Notes: a model not told the origin generated them from the letters alone. 64,000 nucleotides of DNA from Coriobacteriaceae bacterium (GCA_902363125.1 CABIZD010000002.1:124001-188000), one strand, 5' to 3'. Shown: positions 23,177 through 33,234, counted from the stretch's first letter. A program made the numbers and translations.

Positions 23177-25333
23177 GTGACCGAGCCAACCCACGACATC
23201 TCGGTCGAAGGCTTCATAGAGTCCTTCGACCGACGATACCCGACTTTCATTCTCAAGACGTTGCTGTGCGACCGCACTACGGGGTGCAACATCATATGGG
23301 CCGACAACGAATACGAGGCTCTGGGCGACGGCTACATGGGCGACGACGAGATAACCGTCGAGAAAATCACGGGAATGAACTCCGGCGTCATCAAGCCGCG
23401 CATCGCAAAGGAGCAGGAGAAACAATCCCAGCGCACCAAGAGCCGGGCTGAAGTGTTCACTCCGTCCTGGCTATGCAACCAGATGAATAACGACCTGGAC
23501 GAAACCTGGTTCGGCCAGCGCGACATCTTCAACACTGAGACCGTTGCGGATAATGGCGCCAATACATGGACGACGACTGATAATTCGATTGAATTTCCCA
23601 AATCCAAGGGACGCGGCTGGCGAGCATACGTGGAAGCGCCGCGCCTCGAGATCACGTGCGGCGAGGCGCCGTTCGTGTGCTCGCGCTACGACACCGTGAC
23701 GGGTGACGAGCTGCCCGTAGGCGAGCGCGTGGGCTTCCTTGACCGCAAACTGCGCGTCGTGACTGAGAAGACCAAGACTCGCAAGGAGTGGGTGCGCCGC
23801 GCCCTCGACGCGCTGCGCGCGACGTACGGCTTCGAGTACCAGGGCGACAACCTGCTTATCGCTCGAATCAACGTGCTCGAGACGTTCGCCGAACATCTAC
23901 GCAATCGCTGGGGTTCTGACCCCCAACAGGACGAGCTCGAGCAGGCAGCATGGATCGTTTCCTGGAACTTCTGGCAGATGAACGGCTTCACCGACGCCGT
24001 GCCCACCAACAAAATGGGCGCTGAGGTGGAGTCGACCTTGGGGACGTTCGAGGAGCCCGAGCCGGAGCCGATTCAACCGTCGCTTTTCGATCTGTTTGAT
24101 GACGTATTCCCCGACGAGACAACCGAAGAGACCAATGAAGAGGAGCCGAAGGAAACGGTTCCTCTCTGCGTGATATACGACTGGCAGAATGGCGAGCCTT
24201 TCGAGTTCGCCTCATTGAAAGGTAAGGCAGCAGCCATGGGAAAGAAGTTCTATGCGGTGATCGGAAACCCCCCCTACCAAGAGAGTCGCGAAACAACGAA
24301 AGATATGCCCGTCTACAATGTTTTTATGGATGCGGCATATGAGGTATCAGACAGGGTGGAGCTTATCACGCCTGCCCGTTTCCTATTCAACGCTGGAGCA
24401 ACTCCTAAAACATGGAATCAAGCAATGCTCAGTGACGAACATTTCAAGGTTTTGCACTATGAGCCCGATAGCTCCAAAGTCTTCTGTGGGGCCGAAATTA
24501 AAGGTGGGGTTGCCATACACTATCGAGACTCGCAAGCGATATTGGGGCCCATCGACACCTTTACTTCTTATCCGGAGTTGAATTCGATTTCACAGAAGGT
24601 TAAGGCTCTCTTCATCTCGGATCTTGGCAGCATAATGTATCCGTATTCAACATACACGCTTGCAAATCGGCTGTGGGAGGATTTTCCGAACCGCAAAGCC
24701 GAAGTTGAGTACATTGCAAAAAATCGAAATAAATTATCAAAAGATGAGAAAGAGGGTAAGTTAAGCAATCTCCGGATTATTACAACTAATATATTCGACT
24801 TACTTGCTTTGCCTAATTGGGATGAGAATCTATTTTTTGATGCAAAACCGAACGACGAGCACGAATACTGCAGAATCTTGGGGCGTGCAAATGGACAACG
24901 ATGCTCCAAGTGGATTCGTTCGAGTTACATTGATCTCGCAGAGAATTACAACAAGTATAAAGTTCTGATCACTGCTGTTAACGGAAGCGGTAAATTCGGA
25001 GAGACATTGAGCACACCCATTATTGGCACGCCTGAACTGGGGTATACGCAGACATTCCTTGGGATTGGCTCTGTTGATTCCGAAGAAGAAGCACAGGCTA
25101 TCTATAAGTACATCTGCACGAAGTTCGTCCGGGCTATGCTTGGAGTTCTTAAAATTACGCAACACAACCCTCCTGAAAAATGGAAGTTTGTCCCTCTCCA
25201 GGACTTCACCGTTAACTCTGACATCGACTGGACGCAGTCTGTGGCCGACATCGATCGTCAGCTCTATGCGAAGTACGGCCTCGACGAAGAGGAAATCGAG
25301 TTCATCGAATCCCACGTGAAGGAGATGGACTAG
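23177..25333 (+). CDS. Eco57I-type N6-adenine DNA methyltransferase
   Basis: The 718-residue protein has AEVFTPSWLCNQM (motif X type), LEITCGEAPF (motif I type, about residues 158-166) and the catalytic NPPY motif in YAVIGNPPYQES (364-367), the signature of N6-adenine methylases of the Eco57I/type IIG class. The C-terminal half, where the target-recognition domain should lie, is coded by distinctly AT-richer DNA (about 24260-25180) than its two ends. No nuclease motif is evident, so restriction must come from a partner gene. The GTG start lies 3 bp after the ribbon-helix-helix gene, and the helicase starts 2 bp after its stop. Confidence 0.88.
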   Translation: MTEPTHDISVEGFIESFDRRYPTFILKTLLCDRTTGCNIIWADNEYEALGDGYMGDDEITVEKITGMNSGVIKPRIAKEQEKQSQRTKSRAEVFTPSWLCNQMNNDLDETWFGQRDIFNTETVADNGANTWTTTDNSIEFPKSKGRGWRAYVEAPRLEITCGEAPFVCSRYDTVTGDELPVGERVGFLDRKLRVVTEKTKTRKEWVRRALDALRATYGFEYQGDNLLIARINVLETFAEHLRNRWGSDPQQDELEQAAWIVSWNFWQMNGFTDAVPTNKMGAEVESTLGTFEEPEPEPIQPSLFDLFDDVFPDETTEETNEEEPKETVPLCVIYDWQNGEPFEFASLKGKAAAMGKKFYAVIGNPPYQESRETTKDMPVYNVFMDAAYEVSDRVELITPARFLFNAGATPKTWNQAMLSDEHFKVLHYEPDSSKVFCGAEIKGGVAIHYRDSQAILGPIDTFTSYPELNSISQKVKALFISDLGSIMYPYSTYTLANRLWEDFPNRKAEVEYIAKNRNKLSKDEKEGKLSNLRIITTNIFDLLALPNWDENLFFDAKPNDEHEYCRILGRANGQRCSKWIRSSYIDLAENYNKYKVLITAVNGSGKFGETLSTPIIGTPELGYTQTFLGIGSVDSEEEAQAIYKYICTKFVRAMLGVLKITQHNPPEKWKFVPLQDFTVNSDIDWTQSVADIDRQLYAKYGLDEEEIEFIESHVKEMD

Positions 25334-25335
25334 CT

Positions 25336-28300
25336 ATGGCAAGTATCGACATCTCCCAAATCATCGAGACCACCGCTCCCGCGGTGCCACAAATCTATGC
25401 CTACACCACGCCCGAGATCGCCCGCCACAACGGGTGGACCAAGATCGGTTACACCGAGCAGGACGTGCGCGAGCGCATCAAGCAGCAGACGCACACCGCC
25501 GACGTGCAATGGCACCTGGAGTGGAGCGGCAACGCCACGTGGGAGCACCGCGCAGGCACGTTCCACGACACTGACTTCCACGCATACCTCGAGAAGCAGG
25601 GCGTCGAGCGCGAGCCCAAGAAGGAATGGTTCAAGATCAGCGGCGAGGAATCTCACCAGCAGTTCTACCGGTTCCGCGACACCGACGGCGTGCTGGACGC
25701 ACCCGGCGCCGCCTCCTACACCCTGCGCGCCGAGCAGCAGCGCGCAGTGGAGCAGACGGGAGCCTTCGCCCGCGCCCATTGGGACGAGGGCGGCGCGCAC
25801 GGCGGCGAGTTCCTGTGGAACGCAAAGCCGCGCTTCGGCAAGACGCTCACCGCATACGACCTGTGCCGCGACATCGGCGCGCAGAAGGTGCTCATCGTCA
25901 CCAACCGCCCCGCCATCGCCAACTCTTGGTACGACGACTACGTGAAGTTCGTCGGAGTAGAGGGCGGCTACCGCTTCATCAGCGGAGTGGACGCCCTTGC
26001 CGGCAAGCCTTACTGCCTCAACCGCGAGGAGTACCTTCGCGCCATTCGCAACGACTCGGAAGGCCCCAAGGGATTCATCGAGTTCGTAAGCCTTCAGGAC
26101 CTCAAGGGCTCCATCCGCTTCGGCGGCATCTATCAGAAGCTCGACGAGGTTGCCGATCTCACCTGGGACGTGCTCATCATCGACGAGGCGCACGAGGGCG
26201 TGGACACCTTCAAGACCGACGTGGCGTTCGACCACATCAAGCGCCGCTTCACACTGCACCTCTCCGGCACGCCTTTTAAGGCCATCGCCAACGAGAAGTT
26301 CGCCGACGACGCCATCTACAACTGGACATATGCCGACGAGCAACAGGCCAAACGCGACTGGCCGGCCGACTCCGAGCAGCCGAACCCCTACGCCAATCTC
26401 CCCAAGCTCAACCTGCTTACTTACCAGATGAGCGACATCGTCGAGCAGGAGGCCCGCGGCGGCATGGAGATCGACGGCGAGCAGACCGAGTTCGCCTTCG
26501 ACCTCAACGAGTTCTTCTCGACCAAGCAGAACGGCGGCTTCGTGCATGACGCCGACGTGGACAAGTTCCTCGACGCGCTCACCACGCAGGAGAAGTTCCC
26601 GTTCTCGACGCTCGGGCTGCGCGACGAGCTGCGCCACACGTTTTGGATGCTCAACCGCGTCGACTCCGCCCACGCGCTTGCCAAGAAGCTGAAGACGCAC
26701 CCCATCTTCGGGGACTACGAGGTGGTGCTTGCCGCCGGCGACGGCAAGATCGACGCCGACGACGAGAACGAGAAGTCGCTCGACAAGGTGCGCCGCGCGA
26801 TCAAGGACCACGACAAGACCATCACCCTTTCGGTCGGCCAGCTCACCACGGGCGTGACCGTGCCGGAGTGGACCGCCGTGCTCATGCTCTCGAACATGGC
26901 GAGCCCCGCACTGTACATGCAGGCGGCCTTCCGCAGCCAGAACCCGTGCCTGTTCGACCTGGGCGGCGGCAACTACGCGCGCAAGGAGAACGCCTACGTC
27001 TTCGACTTCGACCCGGCGCGCACGCTCACTATCTTCGAGCAGTTCGCCAACGACCTGTACGGGGAGACCGCGCGCGGCGGCGGCGACGTGGAGACGCGCG
27101 AGCGCCACATCCGCCAGCTGCTGAACTTCTTCCCCGTCTATGGCGAGGACGATGAGGGGCAGATGGTCGAGCTCGACGCCGAGCAGGTGCTCAGCGTGCC
27201 GAGGCGCATCCATGCCCGCGAGGTGGTCAGACGCGGCTTCATGAGCAACTTCCTGTTCCAGAACATCGCGAGCGTCTTCCGCGCGCCGGCAGAGGTCGTG
27301 GAGATCATCCAGCGCTTCGATCCCTACGAGCAGGGCAAGGCACAGAACGCCGAGAAGAACAAGGTCGAGATCGATGAGGGCACGGCCGACGAGCTCTCCA
27401 TCAACGACGAGGGCGAGGTGGAGATCCCTGACGAGCAGGTCGTAGGCAAGGCTGCGGACATCTTCGGGCCGAAGGTCTACGGCGACATCGCCGTCGAATT
27501 CTCAGGCCACATGGACGATATCGCGAAAGCCCACGAGGCCGATGACGACGACCGGGCGATGCTCGACAACCTCAAGGAGGCCTTCAAGCAGAGCGTGACC
27601 GCGCCTCTGGTACAGGCCGCCAAGGAGAGCTACGGCAGCGAGCTCAAGCCACGCCAGCAGCAGCAGATCGAGCGCAAGGTCCAGGCGGACGCCGACATCC
27701 AACTCAACCGCCAGGTCGGCGACTACCAGATCCAGGCGCGACGCATCGAGCAGTCGCGCAAGGACGAGCTCAAGGCGGCATCCAGCGCTGCCGAGCGGGC
27801 CGAGGTGAACCAGCGGCATGACGAGCAGAAGGCCGAGGCGTTCCAGGCGCTCGCCCGGAAGCTCGAGGACTCTCGCGAGGAGCTCGTGCAGAGCGCCGGC
27901 GAGACCGTGGTGCGCGAGGTGGAGACGGCAAAGAAGGAAGACGAGAAGCAGGGCATCGAGGACAATGTTCGCGCCCACCTGCGCGGCTTCTCGCGCACCA
28001 TCCCGTCGTTCCTCATGGCCTACGGCGAGGAAGGCACGACGCTCGCGAACTTCGACACTGTGATCCCCTCCGACGTCTTCCTGGACGTCACGAGCATCAC
28101 CGTGGACGAGTTCCGCTTCCTGCGCGATGGCGGTGACTACACCGACACCAAGACTGGCGAGGTTAAGCACTTCGTCGGGCACCTCTTCGACGAGGTGGTG
28201 TTCAACGACTCCGTAAGCGAGTTCATCAAGCTGCGCGAGCGCCTGGCCAACTACTTCGACGAGTCCCAGACGGAGGACATCTTCGACTACGTGCCGCCCC

Positions 28301-28719
28301 AGAAGACCAACCAGATCTTCACGCCGCGCAACGTCGTTGTCGAAATGGTGGACCTCTTCGAGAAGGAGAACCCAGGCTGCTTCGACGACCCGAGCCATAC
28401 CTTCGCCGACCTGTACATGAAGTCGGGCCTCTACATCACCGAGATCGTCAAGCGTCTGTACCGAAGCGAGGGCATGAAGGCCGCCTTCCCGGATGACCGC
28501 GAGCGCCTGGACCACATCCTGGAGCACCAGGTGTTCGGCATCGCGCCCACCAAGATCATCTACGAGATCGCCACGCACTTCATCCTGGGCTTCCACGACG
28601 AGGTCGGCCAGGGTTGCGACTCGAACTTCGAACTCGCGGACTCCGCGGAGCTTGCCAAGGAGGGCACGCTTGACGCCTATGTCGAGCGCGTCTTCGGGCC
28701 CAAGCTGGGCGAGGCGTAG
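25336..28719 (+). CDS. Large helicase with N-terminal GIY-YIG-like and C-terminal methylase-like domains
   Basis: This 1127-residue protein has three parts. Residues 18-110 (QIYAYTTPEIARHNGWTKIG, then YTEQDVRERIKQ) match the T5orf172/MUG113 branch of the GIY-YIG superfamily. Residues about 135-620 are a superfamily 2 helicase: motif I AKPRFGKTLTA, motif II IIDEAHEG, motif III LSGTPF, and motif VI-like FRSQNPC. Residues about 960-1090 resemble an N6-methylase N-terminal lobe (QIFTPRNVVVEMVDLF) in which the SAM motif is degenerate (DLYMKSGLYITEIV). A Lys/Glu-rich coiled coil (about 760-900) joins them. It is likely the DNA-translocating and possibly cutting subunit of a restriction system with the upstream methylase. 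Confidence 0.85.
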   Translation: MASIDISQIIETTAPAVPQIYAYTTPEIARHNGWTKIGYTEQDVRERIKQQTHTADVQWHLEWSGNATWEHRAGTFHDTDFHAYLEKQGVEREPKKEWFKISGEESHQQFYRFRDTDGVLDAPGAASYTLRAEQQRAVEQTGAFARAHWDEGGAHGGEFLWNAKPRFGKTLTAYDLCRDIGAQKVLIVTNRPAIANSWYDDYVKFVGVEGGYRFISGVDALAGKPYCLNREEYLRAIRNDSEGPKGFIEFVSLQDLKGSIRFGGIYQKLDEVADLTWDVLIIDEAHEGVDTFKTDVAFDHIKRRFTLHLSGTPFKAIANEKFADDAIYNWTYADEQQAKRDWPADSEQPNPYANLPKLNLLTYQMSDIVEQEARGGMEIDGEQTEFAFDLNEFFSTKQNGGFVHDADVDKFLDALTTQEKFPFSTLGLRDELRHTFWMLNRVDSAHALAKKLKTHPIFGDYEVVLAAGDGKIDADDENEKSLDKVRRAIKDHDKTITLSVGQLTTGVTVPEWTAVLMLSNMASPALYMQAAFRSQNPCLFDLGGGNYARKENAYVFDFDPARTLTIFEQFANDLYGETARGGGDVETRERHIRQLLNFFPVYGEDDEGQMVELDAEQVLSVPRRIHAREVVRRGFMSNFLFQNIASVFRAPAEVVEIIQRFDPYEQGKAQNAEKNKVEIDEGTADELSINDEGEVEIPDEQVVGKAADIFGPKVYGDIAVEFSGHMDDIAKAHEADDDDRAMLDNLKEAFKQSVTAPLVQAAKESYGSELKPRQQQQIERKVQADADIQLNRQVGDYQIQARRIEQSRKDELKAASSAAERAEVNQRHDEQKAEAFQALARKLEDSREELVQSAGETVVREVETAKKEDEKQGIEDNVRAHLRGFSRTIPSFLMAYGEEGTTLANFDTVIPSDVFLDVTSITVDEFRFLRDGGDYTDTKTGEVKHFVGHLFDEVVFNDSVSEFIKLRERLANYFDESQTEDIFDYVPPQKTNQIFTPRNVVVEMVDLFEKENPGCFDDPSHTFADLYMKSGLYITEIVKRLYRSEGMKAAFPDDRERLDHILEHQVFGIAPTKIIYEIATHFILGFHDEVGQGCDSNFELADSAELAKEGTLDAYVERVFGPKLGEA

Positions 28720-28722
28720 CGC

Positions 28723-30036
28723 GTGGTAGACGTAGTCGACAGCCGGCAGGGCGGACGTGCGGAGGCGGCGCGCGCGGCAGCTGATGCCGTGCGGCGGGAT
28801 GGCGCCGAGCTGTGCGCCCGCCTGGTCTTCCGCGCCTCGCGCAACGAACTGAGGCGCGCGGGGATCACCACGCCCATCGCTCTCTACGATGAGCTGAAGC
28901 AGGTCTTTTGGAACGCAGACGAGGGCGTCACCCTGGGCGACCACCTCTCTGTCGGGTTCGGCAAGGTCGACCGCCGCCGTCAGGTGCGCGCCTTCGCCGA
29001 ACGCCATGCGGACGAGCCCAGAAACGTCGCCGCGAAAGCCTATGAGCGCGAATACGGCTTCAGCGCAGGCATCGCCGCGATATGGCTCGACCTGTTCGCC
29101 GAGCCCGCGGACGTGAGCTTATCGGAGTGGCTTGGCGTCAAGGTCGCTGAATGCCCGACGGACGCCCCGGCCTCCCGTGCGGATGTGCCCGTAGCCCTCG
29201 ACACCGAGCGCGAGGCACCCGCCCTCGAGGGCTTCCTTGCCCGGGAGCTTGCCGGCCGCATCTGCGACGAAGGCCTCGTGCGCCGGCGCTTCGCCTTCGA
29301 GTTTCCCGACGATCCGCTCGAAGCGCTTGAGCACGGCATCGAGGATGCGGGCTACTACGAGGACCGCGGCTTGCTCTTCCGAGAAGGGAGCACCCCGAAC
29401 GACCACTTCACGCGGCTATTGGCCGAGCATCCGTCTTTCGCGAAGGGCGACGCCGGCTTCGAGAACGCCGTGTGGCAGCACCCCGCCTTCCGCCAGGTGC
29501 TGCGCCAGGCGCTTTCGGACCACCGCTTACTTCTCTACGAGGGCGACAGCTACATCTCGTTCTCGCGGCTGCACGACGTGCTAGACGCGCGCATGGCGGA
29601 CATCGAGTCGTACGCGCCCGCGGTGAGCGTGGATGCGCCCGAAGGCGAGCCCTTCACCGTGGCGAGCCTGCGCGCGGGCGGCGCCACTCCGCATCCGCTG
29701 TACGGGCTGGACATGCCCGACGACTTCTACGAGGGACTGCTCGACGCGGGAGGGCTCCTGCGCAGCTGTACGCTCGCCGGAACCAAGGTGTTCGTCGCCG
29801 GAGGCGAGGGGCGGCTTTCCGCAGCCGACCTCATCGAGTGGATCGTCGCCCACCATGAGGGAATCGAGCGCGATGACCTGCCGAGACTGCTCGCAAACGA
29901 TCTGGGCATTACGTGCCCGGCACCGCTTCTGACGACGACCATTTACAACTCCGACGTCTACTACGACGACATCGGGGACGCATATTACTCATCCATGGAG
30001 GCATGGAAGAAGGAGGCACGAAATGAGCTTGCTTGA
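28723..30036 (+). CDS. Unrecognised 437-residue protein of the defence-type operon
   Basis: I do not recognise this protein. It starts with GTG 4 bp after the helicase stop and overlaps the next gene by 14 bp, so it belongs to the operon. It is acidic, mixed helical, with segments such as YDELKQVFWNADEGVTLGDHLSVGFGKVDRR near the N-terminus and YEGDSYISFSRLHDVLDARMADIE in the second half. No nuclease, ATPase or membrane motif is visible. A role in target recognition or in bridging the methylase/helicase pair and the SNF2 half is possible but unsupported. Confidence 0.75.
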   Translation: MVDVVDSRQGGRAEAARAAADAVRRDGAELCARLVFRASRNELRRAGITTPIALYDELKQVFWNADEGVTLGDHLSVGFGKVDRRRQVRAFAERHADEPRNVAAKAYEREYGFSAGIAAIWLDLFAEPADVSLSEWLGVKVAECPTDAPASRADVPVALDTEREAPALEGFLARELAGRICDEGLVRRRFAFEFPDDPLEALEHGIEDAGYYEDRGLLFREGSTPNDHFTRLLAEHPSFAKGDAGFENAVWQHPAFRQVLRQALSDHRLLLYEGDSYISFSRLHDVLDARMADIESYAPAVSVDAPEGEPFTVASLRAGGATPHPLYGLDMPDDFYEGLLDAGGLLRSCTLAGTKVFVAGGEGRLSAADLIEWIVAHHEGIERDDLPRLLANDLGITCPAPLLTTTIYNSDVYYDDIGDAYYSSMEAWKKEARNELA

Positions 30037-31234
30037 GGAAGGGATCGCGACCGGCAACGTCCTGCCGACGGGGCGCAAGGAGAAGCACTCCATCGACAAC
30101 GTGACGCGCGACTTCGACATCTACCGCATCAAGTGCGACCTTCTGTTCTACAACGACCAGAATGATCGCATCGCCACTTGGGTAAGCGAGTACAACTCTG
30201 CGCAGAGTGCGGACCTGCTCGCCCTCGGCCGCGACGAATATAACGGCGTTATCGAGGACTTCATCGTCGAGAGCAACCCCGGCGCGCTCAGGAAGACCGA
30301 GAAGAGCATCGCCCTTCGCGGCCAGCTTAGGCCGGGCATCGTGCTCAACGATGGGCGCGTCATCGACGGCAACCGACGCCTGACCTGCGTCCGCCGCCTC
30401 GCGCGGGCGAACAACGAGGCGGGCTGGTTCGAGGCCGCCATTCTCGACGACGCCACCGGCAGCGACCCCAAGCGCATCAAGCTGCTCGAGCTCGCCATCC
30501 AGATCGGCGAAGAGGAGAAGGTGGCGTACGACCCCGTCGACCGACTCGTCGGCGTATACCGCGACGTGGTTAAGAACCACCTCATAACCCCTGCGGAGTA
30601 CGGCAACGCGACGGGCATGACCGAGGCGGAGGTGAAAAAACTCGTCGACCGCGCCCAGTACATGGAGGAGTTCCTCGAATTCTGCCAGGCCCCCGAGCAG
30701 TACCACCTCGCCCGCGCCCTCAAAGTCGATGGCCCCTTGGGCGAATTCAGCCGCGTGCTGAAGAAGTACGACAACAGGCGCGACAAGCAGCTTGTCAAAC
30801 GGCTCATGTTCGCCAACATGGTGGTGCAGCCCGAGGGCGACATCACCCGATACGTGAGAGACTTCGGCAGCGTGGCAGGCACGGATGCGGAGGCCGACTT
30901 CAAGGCCGCCGAGCTGCAGGCCATGTCCGAGCTCCTCGAGAAGATGGGTCCCGACGCCCTCACGCGCGAGAAGGTGAGCGAGCTGCGCTCGGACGGCAAC
31001 CTCGTCGACGGCTTCAAGCGCGCAGGCGACCGTGCAAGGGAAACCGTGCGCCGCGTCAAGCTCATGGACACGCCCGCCAAGAAATCCGCCGACTGCCTCT
31101 CCGAGCTCGAGAAGATCCTTCCCGAGATGCTCGACGTGCTGGGACCCGACGAGCTCGAGAAGGTGCGCCGTAACCTCGTTGCCGTCGCCGACAAGGTGGA
31201 AGAGCTGATCGGTGAGATCGATGAGCGCGCCTAG
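30023..31234 (+). CDS. ParB/sulfiredoxin-like protein of the defence-type operon
   Basis: The 403-residue protein contains RPGIVLNDGRVIDGNRRLTCVRRLA near residue 110, a ParB/Srx-superfamily DGNRR motif like the nucleotide-binding loop of ParB and of several defence proteins, followed by a helical domain (GMTEAEVKKLVDRAQYMEEFLEF) that could include an HTH. The C-terminal third is a long coiled coil. The gene overlaps both neighbours, so it is tightly coupled to the SNF2 helicase. It is distinct from the partition ParB at 19692. Nucleotide binding or hydrolysis is inferred. Confidence 0.75.
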   Translation: MSLLEEGIATGNVLPTGRKEKHSIDNVTRDFDIYRIKCDLLFYNDQNDRIATWVSEYNSAQSADLLALGRDEYNGVIEDFIVESNPGALRKTEKSIALRGQLRPGIVLNDGRVIDGNRRLTCVRRLARANNEAGWFEAAILDDATGSDPKRIKLLELAIQIGEEEKVAYDPVDRLVGVYRDVVKNHLITPAEYGNATGMTEAEVKKLVDRAQYMEEFLEFCQAPEQYHLARALKVDGPLGEFSRVLKKYDNRRDKQLVKRLMFANMVVQPEGDITRYVRDFGSVAGTDAEADFKAAELQAMSELLEKMGPDALTREKVSELRSDGNLVDGFKRAGDRARETVRRVKLMDTPAKKSADCLSELEKILPEMLDVLGPDELEKVRRNLVAVADKVEELIGEIDERA

Positions 31235-33164
31235 GGCCGTCGTCTGCTACGACGAGGCGCGGCCAGGCATGTACCTGCGCATCGAGGGGCAAGACGTCGC
31301 CTCGTTCATGGCCTCGGCCGCATGGCGCGCCTGGCTGTACTACCCGGCGAGCGCCGTAGACGGCACCGACCGCGACCGCATTCTGCTCGATGGCGACATG
31401 GGCCTTCGCGAGTGCCAGGACATGCTCGAGGCGATCATGGAGGCCGACGGCCACGGCGTCGAGGTTGCGCTGGACCCGAGCTTCGGCGCCTTCGTGAACG
31501 CCGGCGAGACTTACATCCGCGAGCGCTCCGAAGTGGGCTTGGCCATCAAGTCGCAGACCGCCGAGTGCATCGCCGACGACCCCCAGTTGGGGCCGCGCTT
31601 CCGGGAGTTCCGCGACGTGGTGAACGCATCGATGGTGCGCCCCCTGCGCGACCGGCAGATGCTCGACGCCTTCTTCATGGCGACGGTTGGGCGCGCGGCC
31701 GACTTCTCGGTGCCCGGCGCCGGCAAGACCGCGACGGTGCTCGGCGTGTTCGCCTACCTGCGCCATTTGGGCCACGCACGGCGCATCGTGGTGGTTTGCC
31801 CCAAGAACGGCTTCGAGTCGTGGGAGAAGGAATGGGTCGCCACCTTCGGGGATAAGCTCCCTTTGAGCTGCTTCTCGCTGGGAGACCCCGCCATAGCGGC
31901 GATGTCGACCGAGCGCAGGCGCAACGCGCTATCGCTCGACAGCGGCGCATGCAACCTGTTCACGTTCAACTACGAGTCGCTCTCGGGCTACGTGCGGGAG
32001 CTGCATTCCATCATCCCCGACCAGACCCTGCTCGTCTTCGACGAGGTGCATCGGGTGAAGGCCATCGGCGGCAGGCGCGCGGAAGCCGCGCTCGAGGCGG
32101 CCGACGGCGCGAAGTTCGTGATCGCCCTTACGGGAACGCCCATCCCGAACACCTACCAGGACATCTACAACCTGCTGCACATCCTGTATCCCGAGGACTA
32201 CGACACGTTCTTCGGCTACGAGCCGGGCGAGCTCCGCGCGCCCGATGCGGACCTCCAGGCAAGCCTCAACGACAGCCTGGCGCCCTTCTTCTGCCGAACG
32301 AACAAGGATGAGCTCGGCGTGCCGCGCCCGGAGCCCGACGAGATCGTGGAGGTCGAGGCGACGCCCGATGAGGACACGTTGCTGCGAGTCCTGTACGCGT
32401 CTTGTCCCAACGCGCTCGCGAGGATCATACGCACCCTGCAGCTCGAGAGCGATCCCGAGATGCTCTGCTCTGCAGTGGACCCAGGCGACCTCGAGTACGT
32501 GCTCGACCAGGTCGGCGACGACTACTCGGACATCGACTACGTCGACTTCTCGCAGACGTTCTACGAGGCCATCGAGCGAAGCCGCCCGAGCTCGAAGCTC
32601 GTGGCGTGCGAGCGGCTCGTGGAGCGCGTCGTCGCCGAAGGCCGCCCCGTCATAGTATGGTGCATCTTCGTCCGCAGCATCAGCAACCTCCGCCGCGACC
32701 TCGCCGCCATGGGGATTCCGGTAGAGGCGATCTACGGCGCCACTCCTCAGGAAGAGCGACGCGAGATTCTGGACGACTTCCGCGCGGGGCGCTTCAGGGT
32801 GCTCGTGACCAACCCGCAGACGCTTGCCGAGTCGGTCTCTCTGCACAGCGTCTGTCACGACGCGGTGTATTTCGAGTACAGCTACAACTTGGTGCACCTG
32901 CTGCAGTCGAAGGACCGCATACACCGTCTGGGCCTGCCCGACGACCAGAAGACGCGCTACTACTTCATGCGAGAGAAGTTCATGCGCGACGGCAGGGAGC
33001 TATCCCTGGACGCCGTGATCTACGACCGCTTGAAGGAGAAGGAGCAGACGATGCTCGACGCCATCGACCGCGGCTGCCTCGAGGGCGGCTACCTCGATGA
33101 CGAGGACCTGCGTATCGTCTTCGAGCGCCTGCTGGGAGAAGATGCCAAGAGCCTGGAATACTAA
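31221..33164 (+). CDS. SNF2/SWI2-family helicase
   Basis: The 647-residue protein has the SNF2 motif set: FSVPGAGKTATVLGV (I), IVVVCPKNGFESWEKE (Ia), LLVFDEVHRVKAIGG (II, DEVH), IALTGTPIPNTYQD (III), and NLVHLLQSKDRIHRLG (VI) with the Q-x-x-x-R-x-x-R arginine finger. Residues 1-150 form an extra N-terminal domain of unknown type. SNF2 translocases are found in DISARM, type I-like and Zorya-like defence systems. Its start overlaps the ParB-like gene; ATG 31221 is preferred over GTG 31212. Confidence 0.88.
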   Translation: MSAPRAVVCYDEARPGMYLRIEGQDVASFMASAAWRAWLYYPASAVDGTDRDRILLDGDMGLRECQDMLEAIMEADGHGVEVALDPSFGAFVNAGETYIRERSEVGLAIKSQTAECIADDPQLGPRFREFRDVVNASMVRPLRDRQMLDAFFMATVGRAADFSVPGAGKTATVLGVFAYLRHLGHARRIVVVCPKNGFESWEKEWVATFGDKLPLSCFSLGDPAIAAMSTERRRNALSLDSGACNLFTFNYESLSGYVRELHSIIPDQTLLVFDEVHRVKAIGGRRAEAALEAADGAKFVIALTGTPIPNTYQDIYNLLHILYPEDYDTFFGYEPGELRAPDADLQASLNDSLAPFFCRTNKDELGVPRPEPDEIVEVEATPDEDTLLRVLYASCPNALARIIRTLQLESDPEMLCSAVDPGDLEYVLDQVGDDYSDIDYVDFSQTFYEAIERSRPSSKLVACERLVERVVAEGRPVIVWCIFVRSISNLRRDLAAMGIPVEAIYGATPQEERREILDDFRAGRFRVLVTNPQTLAESVSLHSVCHDAVYFEYSYNLVHLLQSKDRIHRLGLPDDQKTRYYFMREKFMRDGRELSLDAVIYDRLKEKEQTMLDAIDRGCLEGGYLDDEDLRIVFERLLGEDAKSLEY

Positions 33165-33234
33165 GAGGCCGAACGGCGCACTGACGATATTGGCTCATAA
33201 GTAACAACTGCGAAGGAAAGATAGGGCTTTAAGG

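Noticed and set aside
19692..31234. The ParB-like gene in the cargo as part of the partition system
   Set aside because: It is on the opposite strand, lies in the defence-type operon, and lacks the ParB helix-turn-helix layout seen in the partition protein at 19692.
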